Of a stretch of DNA of 64,000 nt, positions 34,301 to 47,530 are shown one piece after another. Each line of letters begins with the position of its first letter. Within the stretch, counting starts at the first letter, position 1. The stretch covers positions 1,798,001 to 1,862,000 of the forward strand of contig NC_089188.1 in the NCBI RefSeq assembly GCF_947507565.1. The letters run 5' to 3'. Below the pieces are notes generated by a model that saw nothing but the letters and a program-made list of their open reading frames with translations, was not told the origin of the DNA and made no database searches. Origin of the DNA: Oscarella lobularis (taxonomy: Eukaryota; Porifera; Homoscleromorpha; Homosclerophorida; Oscarellidae). Both the position numbers and the translations under genes were made by a program.

Positions 34301-37300
34301 CGCCATTCACCATTCGAACAATCGCGCAATTACAGCGCACGGCGTACACGAAATGCTTTTCGAAGGAAACGTCGCTTACAACATCAAAGGGCACACATTT
34401 TTTATTGTACGTCTCGTCAGCAATGGGCGTAGTACAGTAGTAGTACTGAACGGTAACCGTATGTTTTTCATTAGGAGGACGGCATTGAAACGGGAAATCA
34501 CTACATAAGAAATCTCGGTTTGGTGACGAAGGGTTCTTCGAGCCTCCTGAAAACCGACCAGCTTCCTGCTACGTTTTGGATTACCAATCCGAATAATACG
34601 TTTATAGGAAATGCCGCTGCCGGGTCGAGAGCCTACGGATTTTGGTAAACTTAGAAAAGAAACTTCAGCTCCTTGGTCAAATGACTCTGCTACTCTTTTA
34701 GGTATGACCTCAATCCTCATCCCGTTGGTCCTTCTGCAACGAACAGAATTTGTCCCAATAAGACTCCCTTTGGCGTCTTTAGGGATAACGTTGCTCACAC
34801 CAATGCGGAATTTGGACTACGTATTTGGGAAACTTACACGCCGAAAGTACAGAAAAACTCCAATTTAGAGACCACAACCGAATCCTTGCTTTTTTAGGAG
34901 TTTGGCTGTGGCGGAGGAAAGGACGTCGATGCCGTATTTGAGAACCTCGTTACCTACTCTAATGGAATTCACGGTCTCGAGTTTTCTGTGATCGGTCACG
35001 TTAAAATCGTCGGATTCAAAGTCGCCGACAACCGAGACAGCGGAATTGAAATACAAGAAGCCTACGGCACGTGGGGAGGTCCAATTATAAAGGTACAGTT
35101 CACCGTGGAATGTCTTGTTTTCCCGTGTGGAATCGAGTCTGGAATTAATATGTAGGATACTCTAATAATTTCGCATACTATTGCGAATCAGGGTCGCCCT
35201 CAGACGACCGGAATTCGCACGCCGAATCAACGCGTGCTCGTCGTATCCAACGTCACGTTCGCTCGATTTGACTCCAACGAGCAAAATTGCTTGAGAGCGT
35301 GCTCTCACTGCGAAGTTCGTCAAGGAGGATATCAGTACTGGTTCGAGAACATCACGTTCTTGGACAACTCCAGTTATCACAAGGCTGGATTTCAATGGGA
35401 GCACGAAGTCCTTTTCCGCGACTTGGACGGCACTTTGTCAGGCACTAAAGGCAACTGGGTCACTCCGACCAGCGGTCTACTTCCGAACCAATCGTGCACT
35501 CAACGACCGGAATTCAGCATGAATCAAGCAGTACCCGGGTCTGTGTGTACATCGGACGTCGATCTTCTCCGTCTTGCCTGGAACGAAGTGGAACCGCTGG
35601 TGAGTCGCTAAAGGAGATTTTTAGGTAGTCGGGTTTTCGCTAAACCAATGTTTTCTAGGCAACGTTCATAGGAAGAAACGTGCTTTTTCAAAACGAGCAC
35701 GGATCTTCGCTAATTCCTTGGCAGCATTATCGTCTCACTCACATGGATGGGTACATGGTGACGTTGCCGAGCCAAAATCGTCACAATCTGACGTACGACT
35801 TGCCGTCGCATCTGGACACGGACGCAACGAGCTTCAACGCCGGAATGTACAACGTCCAGCCGCGCGACGCCGTCATTCTTGAAGCGGTGTATGATACGGA
35901 GCCTGATCACTTCAAGGTTGGAAAGAATAGTAAAGACATAGGCAGAACATTGCGTTTCTCCGACAATCATACGTAAGTATGCAACGGTTGAAAAAAATTG
36001 CTAGACGAAATCTCTTTCCAGATCATGGCATTTTGATAACAAGACTATGGCCGTTGAGTATATCCTTTCTGGCAAAGGGAAAAGTCAACCTCTATCTGAC
36101 CTAATCTACAGCTTTTCCAAAGAGCCGTGTCCTGTGTCCGGATGTCCTGGGGGAGAGGCAGAATATGAATCGACGTGGCGTCGATGGAGTAATCCATCTC
36201 ATTGGCCGAATAATGCGGTGCCCAGTAGCGGCGACGACGTAGTAATTGAGAAAAAATGGAAAATGTACTTGGACGTGCCGGAAGTCAATGTCAGCAAGCT
36301 TGAAATTCTTGGAAAACTTCAAGTCGAAGATCAACGCGACGTCGTCATCAATGCAACCTGGGTAAGGAGAGGCGTCTTGCAGTCCGCCATCGTTGTCCTA
36401 TATCTGTTCTCTGGCTAGATTTTGCTTCTCGGAGCGAACGCTAGATTTTACGTTGGAGACAAAGAAAACGCGTTCAGTCACCGCGCGACAATTAATCTGC
36501 AAGGCGACAGAAACACAGAGAAAATTCGTTACGGTCGCAATCTCATCGTTGGATCCAAAGCCATTGGCGTATTCGGAGAGGCACGTTTACTAGAATAGCT
36601 AGCCCTTTCACTGAATATTTTCTTCTCGTTTAGCTATTTCTTCGCGGATTGCAGAGGACCGTTGATTGGACGCACCTCGAGCGTACTGCAACGGTCGGAA
36701 GCACCGATCTGCACTTGGACGCGTCTCCCGATTGGAAACCGGGCGAGCAGCTCGTCGTAACGTCGACGACGTACGATCCGGAGCAGACGGAAATCGTGAC
36801 CGTTCAATCGGTCGTCGATGCCGTAGTCACTCTGACGAAACCCCTTCAATTCGATCACCACGTCGAGACGTTTCTGAGCGGTGCCGACGCCTCGAGCGCT
36901 CACTCGCGTTGGCAAAGCAAGAAACTAGCCGCCGAAGTTGGACTCCTCTCTCGCAATGTTCGCGTCGTCGGCGCCGAGGACGATAAATCATCGATATCCG
37001 TTCACGGCTTTGGCTGTCGAGTAATTATCGGCACTCTGCCTCAAGGCCGGCTACGTCAATACGGAAAAGCCTACATTGACGGCGTCGAATTTTCGAACTG
37101 CGGCCAAGCCGGGTTCACGAGCAACCGGGATCCCCGATACGTTGTCGTTTTTCTCAACGGCGTATCGGAAATGGGTGGCTCGTACGTACGACATAGCTCT
37201 ATACACACGGGGTTCAATATCGGGTTTGGAGCGCTGAATACGAACGGAATTGAATTCTCCGATAACGTTGTGTACCAATCGATTGGCCCTACATTCCAAC

Positions 37301-40300
37301 TTCGAGCGGATGACAGCAAAGTAACGGGAAATTTGGGCGTGATGACTCGGGTGGCTCGTACCGCTGATAAGCACGCCGTTGATTTTCCAGCGACCTTTGA
37401 AATAAGTGGAACAGGAAACATCATACGAGACAACGTCGCTGCTGCCTATCAGAGAATCGGGTTTATATATCCCGGTGAACCGTGCGTTGACGGCGCTGCT
37501 CCTAACGCCAGTCAGGTACACGACGTAAAGGAAAAGTTTCGTATGCGCGAATATTTTTATGGTCTAGGCTTTGTTTTGGGGTAATTCTGCTCATACCGGA
37601 ATGAAAGGATTGGTCGTCATGGGCTTGAGCGAGCCGTGCACCGGAGCGGGAGGCTTCACTGCCGCTCGACAGTGGGAATACGGTGTATTTGCCTGGACGG
37701 CTAGCTCTCTCGCTTTCCGCGAGTTGGCGGTAGCCGTTGGTCACACCGGACTTTGCTTAAACATTTTTGGGCCAGATCCGGTGCAGCATTTCTTCGAGAG
37801 AAAAAGCGTCAGAGTCGATGGAAGTTTCATAGTGGGAACGACGGACGCGGAGCCGTGTATGGATCAGGTGCCTAATCACTGTCCAAGCATCTGCTCGACA
37901 CCAGACGACGCCAAATTGGGCATAATGATGTCGACGTTTTCGAAAAAGAGAGGGAAGATGGACGGCACACTACCGTGGCATTTACGTAAGTACTTTGAAC
38001 GCAGAGGTGCATTTTATATTTGCCGTTTTTTTTGCACAGCGAAAAGTTATCCTGCTATTCGAGGTCAGGTCAATTTCACGGACACGACCTTCGCGAATTT
38101 CGTCAGCGAGTCCAACATGTGCGGCAAAAAAGCGTTCGCTATCGGAAACAACAAACTGTCGCCGGACGCCATGCATCCGAATTATTTCCGATTGACCAAT
38201 CTGATCAACGTCCTTAGCAGTCGACTTGCACACATGTATCCTCCCGATCCGGCGTGGATCGTTCAGGAAGTGAGACGGTCATATTACGCCTAATATGGAC
38301 GCGTGTTATCTTTTTTTGTCTAGGATTGCGTGGACATGGATTGCGACGGCCCAAAGCATTCTATTGTGCACGACCTCGACGGAACGCTGGTTACAACCGC
38401 TGGAGGTAAACGAGGATCCATTGTTCCTCAGGCGGAACTTCGCTTTGCCAACTACATTGATCGGCTCCCCGAAACGATGCTTTACGACGAAGGCGATCCG
38501 ACAACTCGTCTCAAGGCGAGCGACGTCGTCAAGAGTAGAGGCATTGCTCGGGGAGAGAATGGGTATGATAGACAGAGATATCTTTCCGAAAAACGGTGGT
38601 TGAACGAGACTCTTATTTAGAAACTTTGCTAATCCTATAGGTGGGTGCAAGTTCGAAGCGGAGTGGAATGCGTATCGATGCTCAGAGATCAATCATCAGA
38701 TGCTGATCGTCGAGAGCATGGACGCCGACTCGGAAACGAGACGAATCTCGCCTATAGCATTGCACGGAGGAGATCTTGGCACCGGACCCTATACAGATTT
38801 GCTCAACGGACCGATGGATCACGGTGCGTTTATCTACATTTGTCCCCTTTGTGCTCTATCGTATGTTCAGGTTGGTGCACTTACTTCACGTGTTTGAAAC
38901 GATTATCGACTTTCTATACGATCGTCGCCCTGGGAACGGAGTATCACCTGTGGTTTACGGGCTCCAATCCAGGCCATTTCCGCTTTCATCTGCTGAACAC
39001 CATCGGGGGGACGTCGGATCATCCCGGAGAAGGCATCAAGCTGTCCATCTGGTACAAAAATCCTCAGCGCAAAGACGTGTACAAGGTACTGGCAGCTGAG
39101 TTATTCACTTGATTCCGTAGACTCATATTTGTGTGTCTATGCAGGACGGAATCTTTTTAGAGCCAGAGAATTTTGCCGTGCAAGGCAAGGCTCTCACAAG
39201 TGCCGAGAAATCCCAAATTGTTCCCAAACTCGCTTCCAGTCATAGTGGCGCTAATGTCTTTGACAGAAGCACTCAAGTGCTGCACTTGGTATGGAGACGC
39301 GAAACGGCAGTGGCGGCGCACGTTTATATTTGCCCGTCACAGTAGTAGCGATCTATCAATTCGGTTTCCTTTAGATTGTCAAAGGAGACAAACCTGTTGA
39401 CGTGATACTTCCTCCCGTCGTCCAAGTCTCTTTCGAATTAACCGTCAGCCTTGACGACTTCTTTGACCCGAGTAGCCTGGTTCAAAATCTCGCCTTCGTA
39501 TTGAAGATACCACTGAGCATGATCCGCGTTGTCGACGTAATCGCCGAAGATACTCCAGTGCGCAGAAAGCGAGCCGTCCAGCAAACATATGACGTCACAT
39601 TTGAAATTGGCAGCGAACCTGTTCAAAATATTACCCAGGAGAAAGCCCCAAACATTACAGAACAGATCGATAGCGACGGCGGCCAAGGGCTGGTTGATGA
39701 CGACGACGACAGCGCCGTAAACGCTGCAGGGTTTAGAAGTACTTGAAATTTTTATTCTGTTTTGTTTTCTAAGGATAATGATACGGTCGTACCCGTCGTC
39801 TTGCCTACCGGTTTCTTTCAGGTAAGAAATCGCGCTTCTTGAGGTTAGTTGCTAATGAGAAGTTTTGTTGTTCTTAATAGCCTGATGACGCTCCTCCTGT
39901 CGACGACATTGCGTCGGATTTTCTTTCGGCCTCTTCGCGGTATCAGCAAAGTTTGTCTGATTGGCAAGACGTGGCAGCAGTGGTTTCGAACATAAACTCA
40001 ATTGCTAATGATTTGGTTAATCAGGTACCAATTCGACGGCTCTTTCAAAGATGCCTTCTATTTTCGTGATCTGCTAGGTGCAATCTGGGTTGATTGATTT
40101 TGGCAACGCATCCGTGGTCTCGTTTTCAGTCGCTCCAGCTGAGGTCCCCGCACTTCCGTCAGCCCCCGTCGTCCCACCAGGCTTGGATAACCTGACTCTC
40201 AGCGACGGGCAGAGCGTGTTTGACCAGTCTGCTGTGCCCACACTTGGTTCCGTGGTTGCACCTCCCGCCGCAAATTTCTCCGTTCTAAAATTCCAGATAC

Positions 40301-41701
40301 CAGCTGGAGCGAAAGTCATGAATCAGCCCGAGGGAAAGGTATGTTATCTTTTTGTGTTAAACTTTATATTTCATCTGTATTAATTAAGTCGAGTCATCTG
40401 GTGTACATTGTCGTTACGGTTCAAGATAGCAACGGCGATGCTGTTGAAAACTTGGGCTTGACAGTTCCTTGGACGTGCAACGTTTCTATTGCAAAATCGT
40501 CTAGTGCCAGGTGCGTATCAATAGCTTCAAACTTTAGTACAGTAGGTATAGATCTGTCTGTTTCATAGTGCTGTCCTTGAAGGCCAAACATCCGCATCAT
40601 TCGCTTCGGGCTATGCCCACTTCACCGGTCTTCGAATCGACAGTCCTCTTGATGCAGTTCAACTTCAACTGAATATCGAACCCGGTGGTTACATTCTGAA
40701 AACAAACGAATTCGCTGTCGTCGCTCCCGACGTCGACTCGCTCGATTCGACGTCGATCAGTTTCGTTTTGCAAGGCGACTTCAAATCGACCGTACTGAAA
40801 TACGGTCTCGACGCATTTTTGAGCGCCTTGCAGACGGAAATAGCCGCCGCGGCCAACGTCCACGCCTCTCGGGTCGTAGATCTTGACGCGCGTCAGGGAA
40901 GCATCGTCTGCATGGCAACGATACTAGACTCGACTCTGTACGATCCGCCTAGTACCTTGTCGCTCTCCGACGCCGTGCATCGGCTTGAAGATGCCGTTGA
41001 GTCTGGAAGATTTGTAATGAATTTTAAAGGAGTTCGTCTCGCTGCGCTTTCGTCGACGTTCACAAAGGACACTGACCGGACGAAGTCGTCGGTCAATGTC
41101 GGACTGATTGCCGGCATCGCCGCTGGCGGATCAGCTCTCTTGATCATCATTGGGGTTATTCTGTTTATCGCCTATTCAAAATTTGACGCCAAACGAAAGA
41201 AGGTTGACAGGTCGCAAGAGAAGGTATGGTATTTTATATATATATTTTGATTTTTTGATTGCTGTCTACGTAGGCTGCCCTGAGAGGAAACCGAGACTCG
41301 CCTAACGTGGACACGGAAATGCATGTCGTCGAGAGCGAAATGAATGTTGTTGAAAACGATGACCAAACGTTTGATTACCGAGAAGAAATTGACACATTCA
41401 AATCGCCTATGACTCAAACGTGAGATTTTGTCATCATCCACTGTCTAGTGCTTCTATATTGTTATTTATTAGGTCTGTTGCTTCGCTTGGTGCCGATTTG
41501 GATCAAAATTCACCAGATCGTTCGACTCCAGTTGAAGTGTCACCCACTCCTCTTCTGGAAAGCGAGCATTCCATGCCATCTAGTAGAAATGAAGTGTCTC
41601 CTGTTGAGAAGCCGGAAACGTCGCCAAGGAAAATGAGACCGGAACGAGTCAGTACAACGTCCTCGTCTTCTGGAGTGAAAGTTACGTCAAAGGTATCGTA
41701 A
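22390..41701 (+). CDS. PKHD1L1: Fibrocystin-L/PKHD1L1-like giant membrane receptor (multi-exon)
   Basis: Exon 1 (22390-22453) encodes a signal peptide (MQRRGIEALLLLLVVATTAA); a 1.3-kb intron joins it at 23771 to HVSSLSPRRGSLVGGT, the first IPT/TIG domain. Order: IPT x3 (to ~24712), PA14-like (~24742-25540), a domain with a DVQV tandem (25600-27250), IPT x4 (27285-28370), cupredoxin-like 1 (28457-28930), IPT x2 (29080-29600), laminin-G-like (29700-30330), cupredoxin-like 2-4 (30465-31610), IPT x5 (31690-33270), G8 (33290-33640), pectin-lyase-type PbH1 region (33760-35600), second G8 (36150-36590), second PbH1 region (36640-38300), a C-terminal region with a RRKR site (39561-39572), one membrane helix (GLIAGIAAGGSALLIIIGVI, ~41102) and a ~150-residue cytoplasmic tail. 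IPT-PA14-G8-PbH1 order matches vertebrate PKHD1L1; the family is linked to cilia and stereocilia. Not every exon border was resolved. Confidence 0.92.
22869..23687. mobile_element. Outer foldback element in intron 1 of the fibrocystin-L gene
   Basis: The left arm (22869-22923 continued at 23462-23523, starting ATTAGCGAGGGCGTGTC) is the reverse complement of the right arm (about 23560-23687, ending GACACGCCCTCGCTAAT). Inside, CTTCGATTGGAACCGATAGA at ~23467 pairs with the complement of TCGATTCCAATCGAAG at ~23624. The pairing is imperfect, with an 11-nt excess in the left arm. The left arm is split by a second, inserted foldback. Confidence 0.7.
22924..23456. mobile_element. Inner 533-bp foldback transposon with 5-bp target duplication
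   Basis: Terminal inverted repeats begin TGTAGGGCCTACAAATGAGA and end with the complementary TCTCATTTGTAGGCCCTACA. The arms are ~200 bp each (22924-23131 and about 23251-23456) and nearly identical; the centre (~23132-23250) contains further GATCTCTTTTGTGGTTGATC repeats. The element is flanked by ACGTT at 22919-22923 and 23457-23461, consistent with a 5-bp target-site duplication. It encodes no protein, so it would be mobilised in trans if active. Confidence 0.75.
26013..26060 (+). repeat. In-frame 12-bp tandem repeat (four copies)
   Basis: GACGTTCAAGTC is repeated four times with one substitution (TTGAC at 26046-26050). It lies within an exon of the fibrocystin-L gene and encodes four DVQV units, extending a beta strand of the domain that follows the PA14-like module. 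Confidence 0.9.
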
Positions 41702-41997
41702 GAGGGCATTCTTGTCACTAAAAATTTGTTCTACATGTGCGGTACTTAGGGTGTCGAGTGAGAGTGAGTCTGTTCGCGTTTTCAAAAGCGGAGATCCTTG
41801 GAAGTACTAGTGCCAAGGCATTTCAGACAACCGTATATTATAATCTTATGTGTTCGTTGTTTTGTGGGCTGGGTGAGAAGCACGTGGCAGAGCCCGTGAC
41901 TTCGTTATTTATCATATCGTAATCGTCTCTCGTAGCAACGGAAGAAGTACGCTAACCTTTGTCTTTCGTCGCCTAAACTTGCGTAAAACTGCTCCCA

Positions 41998-44900
41998 ATG
42001 AATGCAGCGACGAGCGACGTGAAGCAGGTCGTTCTAAAAGAAGAGTACGACACGAGCTACGAACCAAACTCGGGCGGTACGACAAGCTCTCGACACTTCG
42101 CGATATCACGCCACTCTTCGCGCGACGTAGACATAAACGATTACTGCGACGTTATCGGTCTGAACTTGGAAGAAGATCCCGATCTGGTTTGGATAGCAAA
42201 GGAAGGACTAAAGGCTCCCTTACCGGCAAACTGGAAGCCAGTGTTCGTACATAGATCGGCTTCTCTCTTTCTGCGTAAATTAGCCCGGTTCCTTTCTTAG
42301 CAAGGACGAATCTGGTAGTGGGGAGATCTACTATTTCAATTTCGCTACCGGAGACAGTTCTTGGGACCATCCTTGCGATGCTCACTATAGGAGTTTAGTC
42401 GAGAAGGAAAAGGCGAAGAAGGCGAAGACGGGAATGAGATTACAGCCAAATTACAAGGACGATGAAGACGAGGACGAAGAGGACGAAGAGGAGGAAGTCG
42501 ATTCTAACGAATTTGATTCCGAATCTTTGGAGGTATGATCGCATTTTTGTTGGGGGGCCGGGCCAACGTTGGCTCTAGAGTGGAGAACTTGGAAAGAACT
42601 TTGCTCAGCACGATATAGCAGCATTAGGATTTCAGGTCTAGTAATAAATCCGTCATAATTAAAAATACTTGATATGAATTCTTGTTTGTTAGGAGGAAGA
42701 GGACGAAGAAGACGAGAGTGCTAGCAATGGGGAAATTGATATAGAAAATGAATACAGCGACGAAGAACCGGTTACAGAGAAAGAAATTTCTTTATGCAAA
42801 ACCGCCTATTTTTTTTGCGCTCTTCAGGAATTGAAACTAGGAGACCGTATTGTTGGACTAAGTCCTGAATTGCTTAAGCCTGTCGAAATCGAGAAGAGAT
42901 CGCCGAATCTTCTCATTCGAACAGCAGAATCAAACGAAGAGGAAAGGCTAAAAGCGTTGCCCATGGCATTGCCTCCACTCGTTCAGAAGAGTCTTCCGAC
43001 GACTAACGAAACACGTCGTCAGATGGAACAGAAAGTGTCGTCATCTGTAGCAGCTGCGCAGTCGTTGCCGTTCTCGGCTCGATCCCTTGCCGAGACGGAG
43101 AAAAGAAAAGAGGCCACAAAAGACGCAGAAGGTACGAATGCGATCTATAGTGGAATATAAGGTAGCTTTGTCGTAGATGATTCGGAAAGTGCTGAAAATT
43201 CCGTTACTGCAAGCGACGAGTCCATGATGCCGCATCCAGCCGAAGCGCAACTGCAGGCAGTACAGAAAGAAACCACGTGTGTTTTTCTCAGAAAAGCCGG
43301 TTAGCTGGCGCAATGCCCACGTTTGATTTTAGAAGGATCAACGATGCGGAAGAAGAGAAAGGGCAAGCGTCTAATGAAGACGAAGTCATTCAAAGCGATT
43401 CTAAGAAGCGAATCGAGCTCTTGAGACTCGAATTTGAAGAGGAAGAGGAAAAGGAGCGCCAGCGCATGAACGAGAGACTTCACTCAATGAAGCAAGATTT
43501 GGAAGACGAATTGTCAGCGGAACTCGAGTCATTGCGTAAGGATCACGAGAGAAGACTTCAAGAGGCAAGGGATGGTTACGAGAGAGAATTTCTTTCCAAC
43601 GAAATCAAGCTCAAGAAGGAACTCGAAGACAGAATGGATGCCTTGAGAGAGGAGGTAATAAAAAAATTGAACCTAGTGGACGTGATTGTGAAAGGTCCCA
43701 AAGTGCCTGCTATTTGGAGAACCTGAGTCCACTCTTTTAAGTTCTACTGCAAAATAGCTTTGGCTTGATGACCTGGTGCGTTCTAGATTGAAGAGCTTCG
43801 AAAGAAGGACGTCGGAGCGCTGGAGGAGACGTCCAGACGCGAGATGGAGTTGTTGGAGGCGGAACAAAGAGACAAGGAGCAAAAGGCTAGGGAAGAGCTG
43901 AGAAAATCGATTGAGGAACTGGAGAGGGAGATGGATGAAGCGAAAGACAGAAAAAAGAGAGACGTTGATGTTGAGCTGAAAGAAATTGAATTGGAAAAGC
44001 AAAGAAAAGCCGAGGTTATTTTATGTGCACCGTTGCTTGTATACATATGTTTTGAGCTGCATTGTAAAGGCATTGAAAGAAGAAGCAGAAACTCATCTGG
44101 CTGAAGTGAAGGCAGCACTCGAGCTCCAACACAAAGAGGTGCGTGGCTCTGCGTGGTAAGCAAAGCACGAATATTGTCTTTTCAGTCATTAGCATTGGTG
44201 GACGACGAAATGGCGGAAACGATGAAGAGGAAGAAAAAAGACGGCGAGAAGGCGTTAAAGGATATGAACGATCGAATTGCTACCGAGATAGATGACTTGC
44301 GACGAGACTGCAATGAACGAAGAGAGTCACTAGAGAAAGCACAGGAGGAAGAGATGGTGAGTGGCGAATAAAAATACGCAAGGAGACAGGAAGCATCATC
44401 ACTCGTAGGAGAAACTGAGAGACGAACACAGAACAAGGTTAGAAAAATTCAAAAGGGAGTTGAGTGAAAAAGAAGATAATATAAGAAGGCAGGAAGACGT
44501 GGAAATGGTAAGCCAAAGAGGCCCCATCCAAATAAACGCCGAGACTTTGTGTAGACAAAAGTAAGGGAGAGCCAGGCGGAAAAACTGTCTTTGCTGCAAA
44601 AGGAGTTTGCTGAAAAAGTAGGAATTTTGATTTGTATTTGTTAGTCACACGTAAAAAAAGTCGGTCTTTTAGGAAGAGACCTTAGTCTGCGAACGTGAAC
44701 GTGCCTTGGAGTCTATACGAGCCGAGGGACAGCAGGTATTTGTTTCTGTAGCCTACTAGTGCCGGTTCTATGTAAATCGAGGAGTGCAGGCGCTTCAAGC
44801 GGCTCGAGCTGACTTAGAAGATCAGAAGACGTGTCTTGAAAGGGAGAAAGAAAGCTTGGTATATACACGAAACCAAGAGCCGTTTGGCTTGCGCTACTGC

Positions 44901-45979
44901 CTTCCTTTCTTCTCTCAGGAAAAGGAGATTGAGATTCTAAGGGAAGCTGTTGTAGAGGAAAAGGCGAAGCTGGAGATGAATGCTCGCGAAGTTAGCAAAA
45001 GTGCCAAAACGACAGCTAAGGCCTTTTCTATTGCCATACAGGCTGACAGGTAAAAAACAAAGTTTCCTCTTTTTTTCTTTCAAAAATTAGCACTATGAAG
45101 GGGTCTTTCTAAAAGGGATCAAGATGTAGCAGAACGAGAAGATACGTCAGAGCCGGCACCCTGTACTCCACCCAATTCCCACGGTTCGAAGGTGAAACCT
45201 GACCAGATGTCTCCACTTCTGTTGCATTCTCAAGCTGAAGACGATCTTGTGGTACATCTTAGCATTAGCATAGCGCATAACTATATCAATGCTCGACTAG
45301 TTGACTGATGTAAGCGAATTGTCAAGCGACTTATCTACGTTGCCCTCCCTCTCGACTGAAGATATTACGGCGAGCACTGTGACGCTGACAAGTACTGATT
45401 GCCAGTCGTTTATACGCTGCTAGAGTGTACTTTCTATAGTGGAATCTCCGTGGGATATTCAAGGCGCCGATCGAACTCGCCGCCCGGCTCGTCGCGACGA
45501 CCCACTCGTGTCTTCTCTTCACGACATAAACCAGAGAATTTCGGGCGTGCTCTCTGGTCTAGAGACAAACGAATCTACATGCCAGCCTAAATATCGACTT
45601 CCGTCGGAGCATCTGTATCAGCGTAGCTCCTCGTATTCAAATTCTAGGTAGGACACCCATATAGTACGACTTGGGATTTTGTTATCTTTTCTTTAGTCGA
45701 GCTCTTCCCGTTGGGATACAGCCTTCTACTAGTGGTACTAGTCACTTGTTTTGTTTGTGTTTATGAGTCTTTTGTTTGATGATTTTTGCTCTAGGGATGC
45801 GTGTTGATGACACTTTCGTTCCGCAGCGTCTGCGGGGCTTCGACGACGTCTCAGCGACCATGTCTCTGCTTGAGTCGCAGCGAAAGTGGGCACAGAGTGT
45901 AAGGCGAGATCTAGGTCGAGCTGGAAAACCAACTTTGTCTGCTCGATTATCAAAATCTCACCGTTATTATTTTTCGTAG
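41998..45979 (+). CDS. CEP164: Centrosomal/ciliary distal-appendage protein CEP164 (multi-exon)
   Basis: CEP164 sits on the distal appendages of the mother centriole and, in vertebrates, recruits the kinase TTBK2 to start ciliogenesis. Exon 1 (41998-42242) encodes [13 protein letters not shown] and [20 protein letters not shown], and exon 2 continues the WW domain: [17 protein letters not shown] then [15 protein letters not shown], very close to the vertebrate N-terminus. A long acidic stretch (~42455-42780) precedes Glu/Lys/Arg-rich coiled coil over many short exons (43300-45060). The C-terminal exons carry [13 protein letters not shown] and [12 protein letters not shown], equivalent to the conserved tail of CEP164. 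Stop TAG is at 45977-45979. The central part is shorter than the ~1,460-residue human protein. Intron phases in the coiled-coil region were not all checked. Confidence 0.88.
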
Positions 45980-46045
45980 AGCTTAACTAGGTGCATTGTT
46001 ATGGGCACGTGGTCCTCGCGTGATTCCAACATCTCTGCTTAGTCC

Positions 46046-47530
46046 ATGGCCAGGTTTCAGCTACGACTTGCTGCCCTTGGCATCTTTTCTGTCGTCTTCT
46101 TGCTCTTTTTTGCGGTAATAAAGCTCAACGAAAAGTCGCAGCGAGAGCCTCCACCTGTAAGACTCGCAAAGCCGATCGTCGTCTCATCTCCCTGCAAGAA
46201 GTGGAAAAGAGAGCTGATGAAGACAAGGAACCCCGTAGAAAGTGACAAGGACGTCGTTTTAGTAACAGGAGCTGCAGGATTCATCGGCTCGAGCGTGGCC
46301 AAGTACTGCAGCCGTCGTTTGCACATGAAAGTGATCGCCGTCGATAATCTCTCCAGCGGTTTCGCGCACAACCTACCGTCGACGAAGTCGTCGACGCTCG
46401 AATTTATCAGAGGAGATCTCACCAGCGTCGACTTCGTCGCCTATTTATTCGCCAAATTCAATATCACCTACGTCTATCACTTGGCCGATTACCCGGCGAG
46501 CTACTTGTCTCATTTCACTCGCACGTTCACGTACAGAAACGCGCTGATGTCGTCCAGTCATCTAATCAATGCAGCAGTGAAACACGACATCGCCTGCTTT
46601 GTCTTCGTATCGTCGACAGCCGTCTACGGCTCTCAGCCGGGGAGTCGTCCCATTGACGAGTCTCGTTCGCCTCGGCCCGCAGATCCGTACGGAATTTCCA
46701 AACTGGCCGTCGAGCTCGACCTGATGACGGCGAAGGATGTCTTTGGGTTGGATTACGTCGTTCTGAGGCTTCATAGCGTTTTTGGCGACGGGCAGAGTTC
46801 TATTGATCCGTATAGAAATCCGATTGCGAGGTTTATGAGACAGATCGTCTATAACGAACCGATCGTTATTCACGGCAACGGTCAACAGAAAAGAAGTTTC
46901 ACTTACGTTTCTGACGTAGTTCCCCTGATATCGCGAGCTCCTCTCATCCCAGCTGCTCGCAATCAGATTTTCAACGTGGGCGCCGATCAGATGGTGAGTA
47001 TGAACGACTTGGCAAAGATGGTAATTGCTGCGATGGGAATGAAAGGACACAAAATTGTTCATACGTCTCCGAGGAGGCTGGAAGTCAATCAGGCTGTGTT
47101 TGATCACTCGAAAGCCTATTGCTTTTTCAATCCGCCTCCTCCGACGGAATTATCGATTGCGTTGGAATTGACGGCGAATTGGTTCCAAACCATTGGGAGG
47201 TCTCTTTTGAAAATGGCTAAAATGAGGAGAACTTTTGTAGAAGTGAAGAAAAAGTTGCCTCGTTTATGGATTGAAGGAGTGACAGAAGCGAATAACGTAG
47301 ATCATCCTAAACGCGTTGTGCAGTGAGCAAATCTTAAAACATTATTATTTGATTACCTAGAACTTTTGCCACAGGAATAGAGACGTCTTCTTTCTTTCTT
47401 TAGTCCATACATCGATAGAGACGAAACATTTGCTGAATCCACGTCACGGCGTCGTGACTCTTGGCAAACGGATCCCCGGTCTATAATTGACTCTGATGTT
47501 GAGAAATTTGTTGCCCAAGGAATGAATTAG
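46046..47530 (+). CDS. Membrane-anchored NAD-dependent nucleotide-sugar epimerase/dehydratase-like protein
   Basis: An N-terminal signal anchor (LAALGIFSVVFLLFFAVIKL) is followed by an extended short-chain dehydrogenase fold: VLVTGAAGFIGSSVAKY is the NAD-binding GxxGxxG motif, VSSTAVYGSQPG carries the catalytic Ser region and DPYGISKLAVELD the YxxxK pair. The family (UDP-glucose 4-epimerase, UDP-xylose synthase relatives) makes or converts nucleotide sugars; a Golgi-lumen type II location is inferred from the anchor. The exact reaction is not decided. The frame from 46046 meets TGA at 47324, but a GTGAGC donor at 47323 and acceptor TTTCTTTAG at 47403 join a second exon (47404-47530) giving HPYIDRDETFAESTSRRR and a new stop at 47528-47530. 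I favour the spliced form. It lies 66 bp downstream of CEP164. Confidence 0.8.
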
